The notes: generated by a model not told the origin, from the letters alone. Positions 1-12,673 are shown, counted from the stretch's first letter. The stretch is DNA of 64,000 bases from Acidipropionibacterium thoenii DSM 20276 (GCF_000423445.1 NZ_AUHZ01000015.1:1-64000); one strand, 5' to 3'. Numbers and translations: made by a program.

Positions 1-190
1 GTGGTCTCCCTTCGCAGCCGCAGCGCCGGCACCACTGGTCGGGCTCGACCACCTGGCAGGCCAATACGGCACGATCCGGCTCGAGTCGCTGCCCGGTGAC
101 AACGAGGCCGAGTTCGTCGAGGCGGCAGAAGGCAGTCAGGTCGGGGCTGGCGAACGCATCAGCGCGCCCGCCGACGGAAGCGTCGTGCAC
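1..190 (-). CDS. ISL3 family transposase, N-terminal fragment
   Basis: Sixty-three codons are visible, from a GTG at 190-188 to the left edge, where the gene continues. The reading includes DLTAFCRLDELGL followed by a Cys-rich stretch, WCRRCGCEG, which corresponds to the N-terminal zinc-binding region of ISL3 transposases. The catalytic DDE domain would lie outside the window. The frame stays open upstream to about 235, but no better start codon is seen. The enzyme moves its own element by cut-and-paste or copying; whether this copy is active cannot be judged. Confidence 0.75.
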   Translation of the reverse strand, partial: MHDASVGGRADAFASPDLTAFCRLDELGLVVTGQRLEPDRAVLACQVVEPDQWCRRCGCEGRP

Positions 191-312
191 GTCGAGGTCT
201 TTCGGGCTGAGTGTGTAGGAGCTCTCATCCTCGGGAGACCTCGACCCCTACCCGGCCACCGACGCGCCGGCCCGCCGCGCGACGTGCGCTACACCCTCAT
301 CTGGGAAGAGCC
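1..312 (-). mobile_element. ISL3-type insertion sequence, truncated by window edge
   Basis: The segment contains the start of an ISL3-family transposase reading off the left edge. About 115 bases upstream of that start is a terminus reading GGCTCTTC inward (complement of 305-312), which matches the start of ISL3-family inverted repeats as I recall them. The eight bases just outside, TGTATACC at 313-320, could be one copy of the usual 8-bp target duplication. The other element end lies outside the window, so neither the duplication nor intactness can be confirmed. Confidence 0.7.
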
Positions 313-336
313 TGTATACCGACCCGTCTGTATACC
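313..336 (+). repeat. Direct repeat TGTATACC x2, 16-bp period
   Basis: TGTATACC occurs at 313-320 and again at 329-336, spaced by GACCCGTC. The first copy abuts the insertion sequence terminus. The pair lies 75-98 bases before the start codon of the TPR gene. It could be an operator into which the element inserted, or a chance of target choice. Confidence 0.5.
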
Positions 337-410
337 CGCACACCACGAGGGGCCACGCGTCGGGGTATCCGCATTGGTGCCGGGGCTCCTGCTGCGGGAG
401 ACTGTTCCAC

Positions 411-1415
411 ATGGCAGATTCCACACATCGCGGCGGCTCGGGCCGCGGATTCTCGGGCGACCGTCGCCGTGGCGGTTCGGGGCGCTCGGGCGGCTACGGC
501 AACAACTCGTCGCATCGAGGCGCAGGCCCGCGTGGCGCAGGAGACGGTGGCCGCAGAGGGGCCTGGAGCGGGCCCCGTCATCGCGATGACGATGATCAGG
601 GTCGCGAGCACGACCGTCGGGGCGGTCGGCGCAATGACAGGTCGGACCGGCCCGGTTCCCGGCAGTCTGGTCGTGACCGCGGGCAGGATCACGATGTCGT
701 GGACCGGCGCGGCTACGGCAAGTACGCCGATGAGCCGGTGGCACCGTTGGACTTCGACGAGGACGCCCTGCCGCCTGCGATCAAGGCCGAGCTGCGCAGT
801 GTGCCGACCGATGTCGCCCATATCATCGAGGGTCACGTGGTTGCTGCTGCCGAACTGCTCGAGGAGGACCCCAAGCTGGCCCATCAGCACGCCCAGGCGG
901 CACTGCGGCGGGCCGCTCGGCTGCCCGTGTTGCGCGAGGTCGCTGCGGAGACGGCCTATGCGGCCGGGGAGTACGCCTCGGCCCTCAATGAGTACCGGGC
1001 GCTACGAAGGATGACCGGCAACGACAATCTGTTGCCGGTGATGGCCGACTGCGAACGTGCTCTGGGTCGCCCGCAGGCGGCTCTGAAACTGATCCGCGAG
1101 GGTGAGGAGAGTGAGCGGCTCAGTTCCTCCCAGCGGGTGGAGCTGGTGCTGGTGAAGGCCGGGGCCCGGGAGGACATGGGGCAACAGGCCGAGGCCCGCA
1201 GGCTGCTGCGTGGCGCGATCGCCACCGTCAAGGCCTCCGACGAGGCCGAGGCGCGGCTGCACTACGCCTACGCCGAGTTGATGCTGACCTCCGGTGATGT
1301 CTCGACAGCCAGGAAGTACTTCGCGACCGCGGACTCCCTGGATGCCTCCGAACTGTTGGACGCCGCTGACCGGCTCAAGGAGCTGGAGGCCGGCGAGAAG
1401 GGTGATGACAAGTGA
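411..1415 (+). CDS. TPR protein with Arg/Gly/Asp-rich disordered N-terminus
   Basis: This 334-residue protein has two parts. Residues 1 to about 105 are low complexity, rich in Arg, Gly, Asp and Ser, with RGG-like runs. From about residue 110 it is a helical tetratricopeptide region (for example DVAHIIEGHVVAAAELLEED and LHYAYAELMLTSGDVSTARK). Proteins of this kind sit next to HAD phosphatase and tlyA in many actinobacteria, but their role is not known. The stop overlaps the start of the HAD gene by four bases, so the two are translationally coupled. An insertion sequence lies about 100 bases upstream. The ATG at 411 is the only good start before the conserved part. Confidence 0.85.
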   Translation: MADSTHRGGSGRGFSGDRRRGGSGRSGGYGNNSSHRGAGPRGAGDGGRRGAWSGPRHRDDDDQGREHDRRGGRRNDRSDRPGSRQSGRDRGQDHDVVDRRGYGKYADEPVAPLDFDEDALPPAIKAELRSVPTDVAHIIEGHVVAAAELLEEDPKLAHQHAQAALRRAARLPVLREVAAETAYAAGEYASALNEYRALRRMTGNDNLLPVMADCERALGRPQAALKLIREGEESERLSSSQRVELVLVKAGAREDMGQQAEARRLLRGAIATVKASDEAEARLHYAYAELMLTSGDVSTARKYFATADSLDASELLDAADRLKELEAGEKGDDK

Positions 1416-2410
1416 GTAGAGCGCTGATTGACGGTTTCGATGCGGCACTGTTCGACCTGGACGGCGTCATCTACCTGGGCCCCGAGCCGGTGCCCGCCGC
1501 CCCTGCCACCATTGCAGCCCTTCGGGCCGGCGGGGTGAAGGTGGGCTTCGTCACCAACAATGCGGCCCGCAGCACCACCACGGTTGCCGGGGTCCTGCAG
1601 GGAATGGGGATCCAGGTCGGTGCTGCCGACGTGGTCTCCTCCGCCCAGGCCATCACCGACCTGGCTGCCGCTCAGTTGCCGGCCGGAGCCAAGGTGCTCA
1701 TCGTGGGCACCGAGGCGCTGGCGCAGGAGGCCAGGATCCGTGGTCTGGAGCCGGTGGCGGGGGCCGATGACGAGCCGGCCGCAGTGATCCAGGGATACCA
1801 CCCGCAGATGCCCTGGTCGCTGCTGGTGGAGGCCGGGATCGCGGTACAGCACGGGGCCCGATGGTACGGCGCGAATCCCGACATGACCCGTCCCACCGAC
1901 CGCGGCCTGGTCCCGGGTATCGGGGTGCAGCTGGCCGCGGTGGGTGCCACCGTGAACGTCAAGCCGGTGATTGCCGGCAAGCCGCACCGTCCGTTGCTGG
2001 ACGCCACCGTCGCCCGGCTGGGCTGCACCTCGCCGATCTTCGTGGGGGACCGGCTCGACACCGACGTTCTCGGCGCCAACGGGGCCGGGATGGGGTCGCT
2101 GTTCGTCCTCTCGGGTGCCCACGGCAAGGATGACCTGCTGGACGCCGGACCGCAGTCCCGGCCGCAGTTCATCGCCAATGATGTCTCGGGCCTGCTGGCC
2201 GAGCCACGCCGGGCGGTCATCGACGGCGATCGTGCCCTCTGCCGAGCCGGTGAGGCGGTGGTCCGCGACGGGATCGCCCGGATCAGCAGTCCGGTGGTGT
2301 CGGATCTGGACGCTCAGCTGGACTGCCTGGCGGCTCTGCTGGCACTGGTCTGGAGCGGTCGCGGAACAGCCCCGCATCGGGACCTGGAGGTCCTGGACCT
2401 GGTCCACTGA
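1412..2410 (+). CDS. HAD superfamily (class IIA, NagD-like) phosphatase
   Basis: The 332-residue protein shows all HAD motifs: FDLDGVIYLG near the N-terminus with the nucleophile Asp, FVTNNA as motif II, a conserved Lys in VIAGKPHRPLL, and FVGDRLDTDVLGA as motif IV. The class IIA cap is typical of NagD, PNPase and phosphoglycolate phosphatase relatives. The substrate cannot be read from sequence. The C-terminal 70 residues after the HAD core are an extension of unknown use. Translation starts at a GTG overlapping the TPR stop. It is the last gene before the biotin transport operon, which has its own promoter. Confidence 0.88.
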   Translation: MSRALIDGFDAALFDLDGVIYLGPEPVPAAPATIAALRAGGVKVGFVTNNAARSTTTVAGVLQGMGIQVGAADVVSSAQAITDLAAAQLPAGAKVLIVGTEALAQEARIRGLEPVAGADDEPAAVIQGYHPQMPWSLLVEAGIAVQHGARWYGANPDMTRPTDRGLVPGIGVQLAAVGATVNVKPVIAGKPHRPLLDATVARLGCTSPIFVGDRLDTDVLGANGAGMGSLFVLSGAHGKDDLLDAGPQSRPQFIANDVSGLLAEPRRAVIDGDRALCRAGEAVVRDGIARISSPVVSDLDAQLDCLAALLALVWSGRGTAPHRDLEVLDLVH

Positions 2411-2420
2411 ACACTGTTCA
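2408..2420 (+). promoter_or_regulatory. BioQ-like operator TGAAC-ACT-GTTCA
   Basis: A perfect inverted repeat, TGAAC and GTTCA separated by three bases, lies 70 bases before bioY. It closely matches the TGAAC-N3-GTTAC motif reported for the TetR-type biotin repressor BioQ of corynebacteria. It sits where the -35 box should be for the -10 TATGAT at 2432-2437, so a bound repressor would block transcription of bioYMN. It also covers the HAD gene's stop codon. Confidence 0.6.
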
Positions 2421-2431
2421 AGGGAACTCGC

Positions 2432-2437
2432 TATGAT
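2432..2437 (+). promoter_or_regulatory. bioYMN promoter, -10 box TATGAT
   Basis: TATGAT is a near-consensus -10 box. Transcription would begin around 2444, giving a leader of about 47 bases before the bioY ATG, which has the ribosome site AGGAG at 2481-2485. No good -35 is seen; the expected place is occupied by the BioQ-like palindrome. Confidence 0.55.
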
Positions 2438-2490
2438 TCGGATCGGTCCTGTCGGGTCGACTGGACCTCGATAGCGCCCAGGAGAGCATC

Positions 2491-3162
2491 ATGGCTGAGA
2501 CATCCACATCCGGATCGGCACCTGCCGGCATCGCCGAGCACAGCGTCGGCCCTTCCCCCAGCGCCGGCAGGCCGGCCAGGTCGGGCCTCGGGGCCACCGA
2601 CCTGGCCCTCATCGCGGTCTTCGCGGCCCTCATCGCGGTCCTGGCGATCATTCCGCCGTTGTTCATGGTCGGGGCGGTGCCATTCGCACTGCAGATGATC
2701 GGGGTGATGGTCGCCCCGATGCTGCTGGGCTCGGTTCGCGGCGGCCTCTCGGTCGGGCTGTACATCCTGGTCGGGGTGCTCGGGCTGCCGGTCTTCGCCG
2801 GACAGGCCAGCGGTCCCGGGATCCTGCTCGGGGCGACCGGCGGGTTCCTCATCGGCTACCTGCTGGGCGCCTTCGCCGCCGGGGCGGTGGCCACCGCCGT
2901 GCTGCGGGCTCGTCCGAGGCGTCAGCTGCTGCCGGTGCTGCTGTTCGCCGTGGCACTGCTCGACATGGTGGTCATCTACGCTCTGGGAATCGCCGGCATG
3001 ATGATCAACGCCGGGATGTCGCTGCGGGCGGCACTGGTCGGCAATGGCATCTTCTTCGCGATCGATCTCATCAAGGCCTGCCTGGTGGTGGCGATCGCGC
3101 TGGCCGTCCTCCGGGCCTTCCCGCGGATGCTGCCGGCCCCGGCAGCACGGGTTCGGGCGTGA
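2491..3162 (+). CDS. bioY: Biotin ECF transporter substrate-binding protein BioY
   Basis: BioY is the membrane S-component that captures biotin in energy-coupling factor transporters. This 223-residue protein has an unusually long soluble N-terminus (about 30 residues, Ala/Pro-rich) and then six hydrophobic segments. The region around residues 65-115 (GVMVAPMLLGSVRG, YILVGVLGLPVFAG) is characteristic of BioY. The stop overlaps the start of the ATPase gene by four bases, and the T-component follows, so bioY-bioM-bioN is one operon. A BioQ-like operator precedes it, which fits repression when biotin is plentiful. Confidence 0.93.
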   Translation: MAETSTSGSAPAGIAEHSVGPSPSAGRPARSGLGATDLALIAVFAALIAVLAIIPPLFMVGAVPFALQMIGVMVAPMLLGSVRGGLSVGLYILVGVLGLPVFAGQASGPGILLGATGGFLIGYLLGAFAAGAVATAVLRARPRRQLLPVLLFAVALLDMVVIYALGIAGMMINAGMSLRAALVGNGIFFAIDLIKACLVVAIALAVLRAFPRMLPAPAARVRA

Positions 3163-3887
3163 TCGAGTTCCGGGGTGCCGGCCTGAGGGTCGACGAGTAC
3201 GACATCGACGGTGCCCACCGGCAGGTGACGATCCTGGACGGCATCGATCTGGTGCTGTCCGAGCGCAGGGTGGCGGTGATCGGACCCAATGGCGCCGGCA
3301 AGTCCACCCTGCTGCAGATGGTCAACGGGCTCGTGGAGCCGACATCCGGCGAGGTGATCGCCGACGGCGTCAACCCTGTCCAGGATCCTCGCCGAGCCCG
3401 TCGGCAGGCCGGCTACATCTTCACCGACCCGCGGTCGCAGCTGGTGATGTCCACCCCGCTGGCCGACGTCGAGCTGAGCCTGAGGCAACGGATCCGCAAT
3501 CGCGCGCAGCGCCATCAGTGCGCCCTGGACCTGCTCACCCGACGAGGGCTGGGGGATATCGCGGCCCGCAGTGTCCATGACCTGTCGGGTGGTGAACGCC
3601 AGCTGGTGGCGCTGACGAGCGTGCTGGCCGTCGAACCCACCATCATCCTCGCCGACGAACCCACCACTCTGCTGGATCTGCGCAACCGGGAGCAGCTGCG
3701 ACGGGCCTTCGAGGAGCTGGACCAGCAGATCCTGTGCTCGACCCACGACCTGGAACTGGCCGCCTCGATGGATCGGGCGATCGCCGTGGAGAGCGGTCAG
3801 ATCGTCGATGACGGGCCGGCCGGCGAGGTCGTGTCGCGCTACCGCGAACGGATGACCCGCCAGGCCGACGCCGGGGCGTCCCGGTGA
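3159..3887 (+). CDS. bioM: Biotin ECF transporter ATPase (BioM/CbiO-like)
   Basis: A 242-residue ABC ATPase that powers biotin uptake with BioY and BioN. Walker A is GPNGAGKST near residue 45, the signature is DLSGGERQLVAL, Walker B is IILADEPTTLLD, and the H-loop is in CSTHDLE. The size and the position between bioY and the T-component identify it as the ECF A-subunit. It appears to work as a homodimer because only one A-type gene is present. It starts at a GTG overlapping bioY and overlaps bioN by four bases. Confidence 0.9.
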   Translation: MIEFRGAGLRVDEYDIDGAHRQVTILDGIDLVLSERRVAVIGPNGAGKSTLLQMVNGLVEPTSGEVIADGVNPVQDPRRARRQAGYIFTDPRSQLVMSTPLADVELSLRQRIRNRAQRHQCALDLLTRRGLGDIAARSVHDLSGGERQLVALTSVLAVEPTIILADEPTTLLDLRNREQLRRAFEELDQQILCSTHDLELAASMDRAIAVESGQIVDDGPAGEVVSRYRERMTRQADAGASR

Positions 3888-4543
3888 GCAGGGCGGCACG
3901 GGTCCAGGACTACCTGGGTGTCTACCTGCCGGGAGACACCCCGGCGCACCGGCTGCCGGTGGGTGCGAAGTACCTGATGCTGATGGCTTTGGGGGTGCTG
4001 CCCTTCCTGCTGCGGATCTGGTGGTTCTCGCTGGTCTGCCTGGCGGCCTCGGTGCTGGTCGCCCTGGTGGTGGCCAGGCTGCCGCCACGGCTCGGGCTGA
4101 GGATCGGTGCCCCGCTGTGGATCATGAACGGGCTGGTTCTCGGCTATCACCTGGTGCTGGGCGACTGGCGGCGAGGGGTGATCTACGTCGCCTCCCTGAT
4201 GGCCTGTCTCTACGTCTCCCGGGTGCTCACCTGTACCACCTCCCCCGATGCGTTGATGGACGCCATTGCCGGTTCTGCGCGGATCCTCCGGCCGTTGGGG
4301 GCCAGCCCGGAGAAGTTCGCCCTGGCGGTCACCCTGATGTGGGCGACCATCCCCTATCTGCTCGGATCGGTGCTGTCGATCCGTCAGGCGGCCCGGGCGC
4401 GTGGACTGGAGAGGTCCTCGTGGCGGTTCGTCATCCCGGTGATGGTGGGCGTCGTCGGCCACGCCCTGGAGGTCGGGGACGCACTGCGGGCCCGGGGGCT
4501 CGGCGATGAGCCCGAGATCGAGGAGCAGGGACGGCTGCGGTGA
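3884..4543 (+). CDS. bioN: Biotin ECF transporter transmembrane protein BioN
   Basis: A 219-residue T-component (CbiQ/EcfT family) of the biotin transporter. It has several hydrophobic segments between residues 25 and 115. Near the end is the family's coupling region, SIRQAARARGLERSS, which contains the Ala-Arg-Gly motif that docks on the ATPases; a second ALRARGL motif is near the C-terminus. The start is a GTG overlapping bioM, and the stop overlaps the tlyA start, so tlyA may be co-transcribed with the transporter. Confidence 0.9.
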   Translation: MSRAARVQDYLGVYLPGDTPAHRLPVGAKYLMLMALGVLPFLLRIWWFSLVCLAASVLVALVVARLPPRLGLRIGAPLWIMNGLVLGYHLVLGDWRRGVIYVASLMACLYVSRVLTCTTSPDALMDAIAGSARILRPLGASPEKFALAVTLMWATIPYLLGSVLSIRQAARARGLERSSWRFVIPVMVGVVGHALEVGDALRARGLGDEPEIEEQGRLR

Positions 4544-5268
4544 GCGCGCAGCGACTCGACGTGGCGATGGTGACCCGCGGCCTGGCCCGGTCGCGCACAC
4601 TGGCTGCCAGACTGGTACGCCAGGGCAGGGTGAGGGTGGATGGACAACCGGTCACCAGGCCCTCCCGGCGCATCGAGGACGCGCAGCTGGTGGAGGCCGA
4701 GGTCGAGCACTGGGTCTCCCGGGGAGCCGGCAAGCTGCTGGGGGCCCTCCAGGATCTCGACGTGACCGTTCCGCCGAGAGTTCTGGACGCCGGGGCCTCC
4801 ACCGGCGGGTTCACCCAGGTGGTGCTGGAGAAGGGCGCAGAGCTGGTCTTCGCCGTCGACGTCGGCCATCACCAGCTCGCCGCCCAGATCGCCGACGATC
4901 CGAGGGTGCAGGTCCGCGAGGGGCTCAACCTGCGCGATCTCACCCTGGCCGATCTGGATGGCCGACCGGTGGATCTGGTGGTCGGCGACGTCTCCTTCAT
5001 CTCTCTGACCCTGCTGCTGGCCCCGCTCACGTCGGTGTGCTCGACCACCGCCACGATGCTGCTGCTGGTCAAACCTCAGTTCGAGGTGGGCCGCCATGAT
5101 CTGGGAGCCCATGGCGTGGTCGGCGACCAGGGTCTGCGCGACCGGGCGGTGCAGAAGGTGATGGACGCCGCAACCGGCTGCGGCTGGCGGGTCAGCGACC
5201 GGGCACCCGCCAGGATCACCGGCCAGGACGGCAACCAGGAGTACTTCATCCGGCTGGAGCGCGGCTGA
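4540..5268 (+). CDS. tlyA: 16S/23S rRNA 2'-O-methyltransferase TlyA (hemolysin A family)
   Basis: TlyA methylates the ribose of C1409 in 16S and C1920 in 23S rRNA, and its loss gives capreomycin resistance in mycobacteria. This 242-residue copy has an N-terminal S4 RNA-binding domain (residues 1-60, including ARLVRQGRVRVDGQPVTRPS). An FtsJ-like Rossmann methyltransferase follows, with DAGASTGGFTQ as the SAM motif and LLLVKPQFE containing a catalytic Lys. It starts at a GTG overlapping bioN. Downstream nadK and recN follow the common actinobacterial order. Confidence 0.93.
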   Translation: MSAQRLDVAMVTRGLARSRTLAARLVRQGRVRVDGQPVTRPSRRIEDAQLVEAEVEHWVSRGAGKLLGALQDLDVTVPPRVLDAGASTGGFTQVVLEKGAELVFAVDVGHHQLAAQIADDPRVQVREGLNLRDLTLADLDGRPVDLVVGDVSFISLTLLLAPLTSVCSTTATMLLLVKPQFEVGRHDLGAHGVVGDQGLRDRAVQKVMDAATGCGWRVSDRAPARITGQDGNQEYFIRLERG

Positions 5269-5288
5269 GCCCCGGCCGTCCGGAAAGC

Positions 5289-5294
5289 TACGCT
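5289..5294 (+). promoter_or_regulatory. Leaderless promoter of nadK, -10 TACGCT
   Basis: TACGCT lies six bases before the nadK GTG at 5301. A start of transcription 6-7 bases after a -10 box would fall on the GTG itself, so the mRNA would have no leader. No ribosome site and no clear -35 box are present. Confidence 0.55.
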
Positions 5295-5300
5295 GGGTTC

Positions 5301-6286
5301 GTGACTTCCCCGATGGGCACAGCCCAGATGAGCTCCCCCGATCTCAGCGGTACCGAGCGGGCCGGCCGGTCGCGTGCCGTCGTGGTGCTCTCCCACGCCT
5401 ACCGCCCCGATGCCTTCGACGCCGCGGCCGAGTTCATCGAGGCGATGGATGAACGCGGGATCACCTGCCTGGTCACCGAGGGGCAACTGGGTCAGCTCGG
5501 TTCCAGGCTGCCCGGGATCACCCTGGTGAGTCTGAGCCGGGCAGATCCCCAGCCGGATCGCTTTGACATCGAGGTGGTCGTCGTCTTCGGCGGGGACGGC
5601 ACCATCCTGCGGGCAGCGGAGTGGTCCCTTCCCCATCAGGTGCCGATGCTGGGGGTGAATCTGGGCCATGTCGGTTTCCTGGCCGAGCTGGAGAGATCGG
5701 ACATGGCCTCCCTGGTGCGTCAGGTCTGCACCCGTGACTACACGGTGGAGGATCGGTTGGTGCTCGACGTGCGGGTCCTCGACCACCATGGGAACCAGAT
5801 GTGGCGCTCCTTCGCCGTCAACGAGCTCAGCCTGGAGAAAGCCGCTCGGCGCCGGATGCTGGACGTGCTGGCCTCGGTGGACGAGTTGCCGGTCCAGCGC
5901 TGGAGCTGCGACGGGATCCTGGTCTCCACACCCACCGGCTCCACCGCCTACGCCTTCTCGGCCGGCGGTCCGGTGATGTGGCCGGACCTGGACGCCATGC
6001 TGATGGTCCCGTTGTGCGCCCACGCACTGTTCGCCCGCCCGATGGTGCTCAGCCCGGAGGCCCGCGTCGACCTCGACATCCAGCCGGCCGGATCCGACTC
6101 CGGGGTGCTGTGGTGCGACGGACGGCGCAGCTACGATGTGCGCCCCGGACGCCGGGTCACCATCACCCGGCACGCCCAGCGGCTGCGGATCGCCCGACTG
6201 GCCGAACAGCCCTTCACCTCCCGGCTGGTGAAGAAGTTCGCCCTGCCGGTCGAGGGGTGGCGCCAGTCCGAGGGCGACCTGGACTC

Positions 6287-6290
<4 letters not shown>
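5301..6290 (+). CDS. nadK: NAD kinase
   Basis: NAD kinase makes NADP from NAD and ATP or polyphosphate. The 329-residue protein has the GGDG motif (VVFGGDGTILRAA) and the glycine-rich STPTGSTAYAFSAGGP segment that binds the nucleotide. NE in FAVNELSLEK is the usual NAD-contacting motif. The first 25 residues are variable. The GTG start at 5301 fits a leaderless transcript. The stop overlaps the recN start by three bases, as in other actinobacteria. Confidence 0.95.
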
Positions 6291-10405
<4,115 letters not shown>

Positions 10406-10409
<4 letters not shown>

Positions 10410-11341
10410 GCGCTTCGCGGCTCGAGGATCTGGTGGCCGACTACCTGTCGCACCTGGCGGTGGAGCGGGGACTGTCGGGCAACACCATCGCCGCGTACCG
10501 GCGCGACCTGGCCAGGTACACCGATTTCCTGGCCGGACGCGGGCTCGAGGAGTTGTCCCAGGTCAGCGCCGTCGACATCTCCGAGTTCTCCCGGCAACTG
10601 ACCGACAACCACCTCGCGCAGGCCTCGGTGGCCCGAGCGGTGGTGGCGGTGCGCAATCTGCACTCCTTCGCCCTGGCCGAGGGCAGGGTGGCCGCCGATG
10701 TGGCCCACGACGTCTCGCCGGGCAACCGGCCCCGCCGACTGCCCAAGGCGCTGTCGGTGGAGGCGGTCGAGGCACTGCTGAAGTCCTGCGACACCACGAC
10801 CACCGAGGGGCTGCGGGACCGGGCCCTGCTGGAGCTGCTCTACGGAACCGGTGGCCGCGTCTCGGAGATCTGTGACCTGGACGTCGACGATCTCCATGGG
10901 GTGCTGGCCGATCCTCAGATCGGCCTGCGGCTGGTCGGCAAGGGGAACAAGGAGAGGGTCGTCCCATTGGGCAGCTATGCCGCCCGGGCCGTGACGGCCT
11001 GGCTGGTGCGGGGCCGACCGCAGTGGGCCGGACGCGGCGTCGTCACCCCCGCCCTGCTGCTCAACCAGCGCGGCGGCCGGCTCTCGCGGCAGAGTGCCTG
11101 GGCGGTGATGCAGCGCGCCGGCAAGCGGGCCGGACTCACCGAGAAGCTGTCCCCGCACAGTCTTCGGCACTCATTCGCCACCCATCTGCTCGATGGCGGA
11201 GCCGATGTCCGCGTGGTCCAGGAGCTGCTCGGCCACTCCTCGGTGACCACCACTCAGATCTACACCCTCGTCACCGCCGAGCACCTGCGCGAGGTGTACC
11301 GGTCGGCCCATCCACGGGCTCTTCGAGGTGGGAGCAGCTAG
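10406..11341 (+). CDS. xerD: Tyrosine recombinase XerD
   Basis: XerD resolves chromosome dimers at dif together with XerC and FtsK. The 311-residue protein has an N-terminal SAM-like core-binding domain (residues 1-95) and a catalytic domain with the Arg in GTGGRVSEIC, the Lys in GKGNKERVVPLG, HSLRHSFATHLL with His and Arg, LGHSS, and the nucleophile Tyr in TTQIYTLV. The start is a TTG at 10406 overlapping the NUDIX stop. Its partner FtsK is in this same window at 42645. Confidence 0.93.
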
Positions 11342-11396
11342 GGTTGTGCCAGCCCGGCCGTACCGGGCTCGACAGATGCGAGAGGAAGGGTTCCAG

Positions 11397-12317
11397 GTGC
11401 CCGAGGCGACCGATCAGGAGGAGCTCATCCACGTGCCGGCTCCCGGCAGGGAGGCCGCCGACGCCGCTGAGCACGACATCGGGCCCACCGGTCGGCCGTG
11501 GCCGGTGCTGCCCGAACCGGCACCGGTCCCCGATGGTCCCAAGCAGGCCATCGTCATCTCGATGTGCAACCAGAAGGGCGGGGTCGGCAAGACGACCACC
11601 ACCATCAATCTCGGTGCCGCCCTGGCCGAGTGCGGCCGCAAGGTGCTGCTGGTCGACTTCGACCCGCAGGGCTCGCTGTCGGTCGGGCTCGGTATCAACC
11701 CCCACAATCTCCAGGTCAGCATCTACAACCTGCTGCTGTCGCGCCGCGACAAGGTCGAGGACGTCATCCAGCAGACCGTGATCAACGGGATGGACCTGCT
11801 GCCGGCCAATATCGACCTGTCGGCCGCCGAGGTCCAGCTGGTCTCCGAGGTGGCCCGCGAGCAGACCCTCAAGAGGGTCATCGACAAGGTGCGCGACCAG
11901 TACGACATGATCCTCATCGACTGCGCCCCCTCGCTGGGACTGCTCACCATCAACGCGCTGACCGCCTCGGACTACGTCATCATGCCGCTGGAGTGCGAGT
12001 TCTTCGCGCTGCGCGGGGTCGCCCTGCTGACCGACACCATCGAGAAGGTCCAGGACCGGCTCAATCCCGACCTCAAGATCATGGGCATCCTGGGCACCAT
12101 GTTCGACCCGCGCACCCTGCATGCCCGGGAGGTGATGGAGAGGGTCGTCCAAGCCTTCGGTGAGGTGGTCTTCCACACTGTCATCAAGCGCACCGTCAAG
12201 TTCCCCGAGACCACCGTGGCCGGGGAGCCGATCACCACCTACGCCCCCTCCTCACCAGGGGCCAAGGCCTACCGCGACCTCGCCAAGGAGGTGCTGGTCA
12301 GATGTCACGCCGGGTGA
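11397..12317 (+). CDS. ParA-type chromosome partitioning ATPase
   Basis: A Walker-type ATPase of the ParA/Soj family, 306 residues from the GTG at 11397, which follows an AGGAAGG ribosome site at 11383-11389 at good spacing. An in-frame GTG at 11328 and ATG at 11376 are alternatives. The deviant Walker A is CNQKGGVGKTTTT. Walker A' and B are VDFDPQGSLS and ILIDCAPSLGLLT. The N-terminal 55 residues are acidic and Pro-rich and not conserved. In related bacteria this gene is followed by scpA and scpB; here a small RHH-like gene follows instead, overlapping by 16 bases. Confidence 0.88.
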   Translation: MPEATDQEELIHVPAPGREAADAAEHDIGPTGRPWPVLPEPAPVPDGPKQAIVISMCNQKGGVGKTTTTINLGAALAECGRKVLLVDFDPQGSLSVGLGINPHNLQVSIYNLLLSRRDKVEDVIQQTVINGMDLLPANIDLSAAEVQLVSEVAREQTLKRVIDKVRDQYDMILIDCAPSLGLLTINALTASDYVIMPLECEFFALRGVALLTDTIEKVQDRLNPDLKIMGILGTMFDPRTLHAREVMERVVQAFGEVVFHTVIKRTVKFPETTVAGEPITTYAPSSPGAKAYRDLAKEVLVRCHAG

Positions 12318-12673
12318 GGCTCCCGGGCGCCGATGAGTTGTTCCGGCCCACCGCGGACCAGCCCCATCCCGGCCCCGAACGTGACCGGCCGGCCGCCGGC
12401 GGCGCAGGGTCGCAGCCCGCCAGCCCGGTGACCGGGCGGGTGCGTCACGACCAGAAGATCACCGTCTATGTCAGCACCGATGAGCTGATCTCCCTGGAGA
12501 CCGCCCGGGTGACCCTGCGGGCCCACGGTGTCAACGCCGATCGCGGCCGCATCGTGCGGGAGGCGATCGCGCTGGCACTGGCCGATCTGGACTCCGCAGG
12601 CCCGGACTCGGCGCTGCTGGCCCGGTTGCGCGGCCGATCCAAGACCATCAGGACGACAGGAGAACAGCGATGA
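12302..12673 (+). CDS. Small ribbon-helix-helix-like protein paired with ParA
   Basis: I do not recognise a named family for this 123-residue protein. Residues 1-55 are Pro-, Arg- and Gly-rich and probably disordered. Residues 58-110 fit a ribbon-helix-helix fold: a strand KITVYVSTDELI, a helix around SLETARVTLRAHG, and a helix around GRIVREAIALALADLD. Such a protein next to ParA could be its DNA-binding partner, like small centromere-binding proteins of plasmids; this is inference. It overlaps parA by 16 bases and rluB by four, so it belongs to the same operon. It occupies the place of scpA and scpB. Confidence 0.75.
   Translation: MSRRVRLPGADELFRPTADQPHPGPERDRPAAGGAGSQPASPVTGRVRHDQKITVYVSTDELISLETARVTLRAHGVNADRGRIVREAIALALADLDSAGPDSALLARLRGRSKTIRTTGEQR

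Noticed and set aside
185-589. Plus-strand ORF of 134 codons crossing the IS end
   Set aside because: It overlaps the transposase start, the IS terminus and the TPR gene and is a high-GC shadow frame with no family resemblance.
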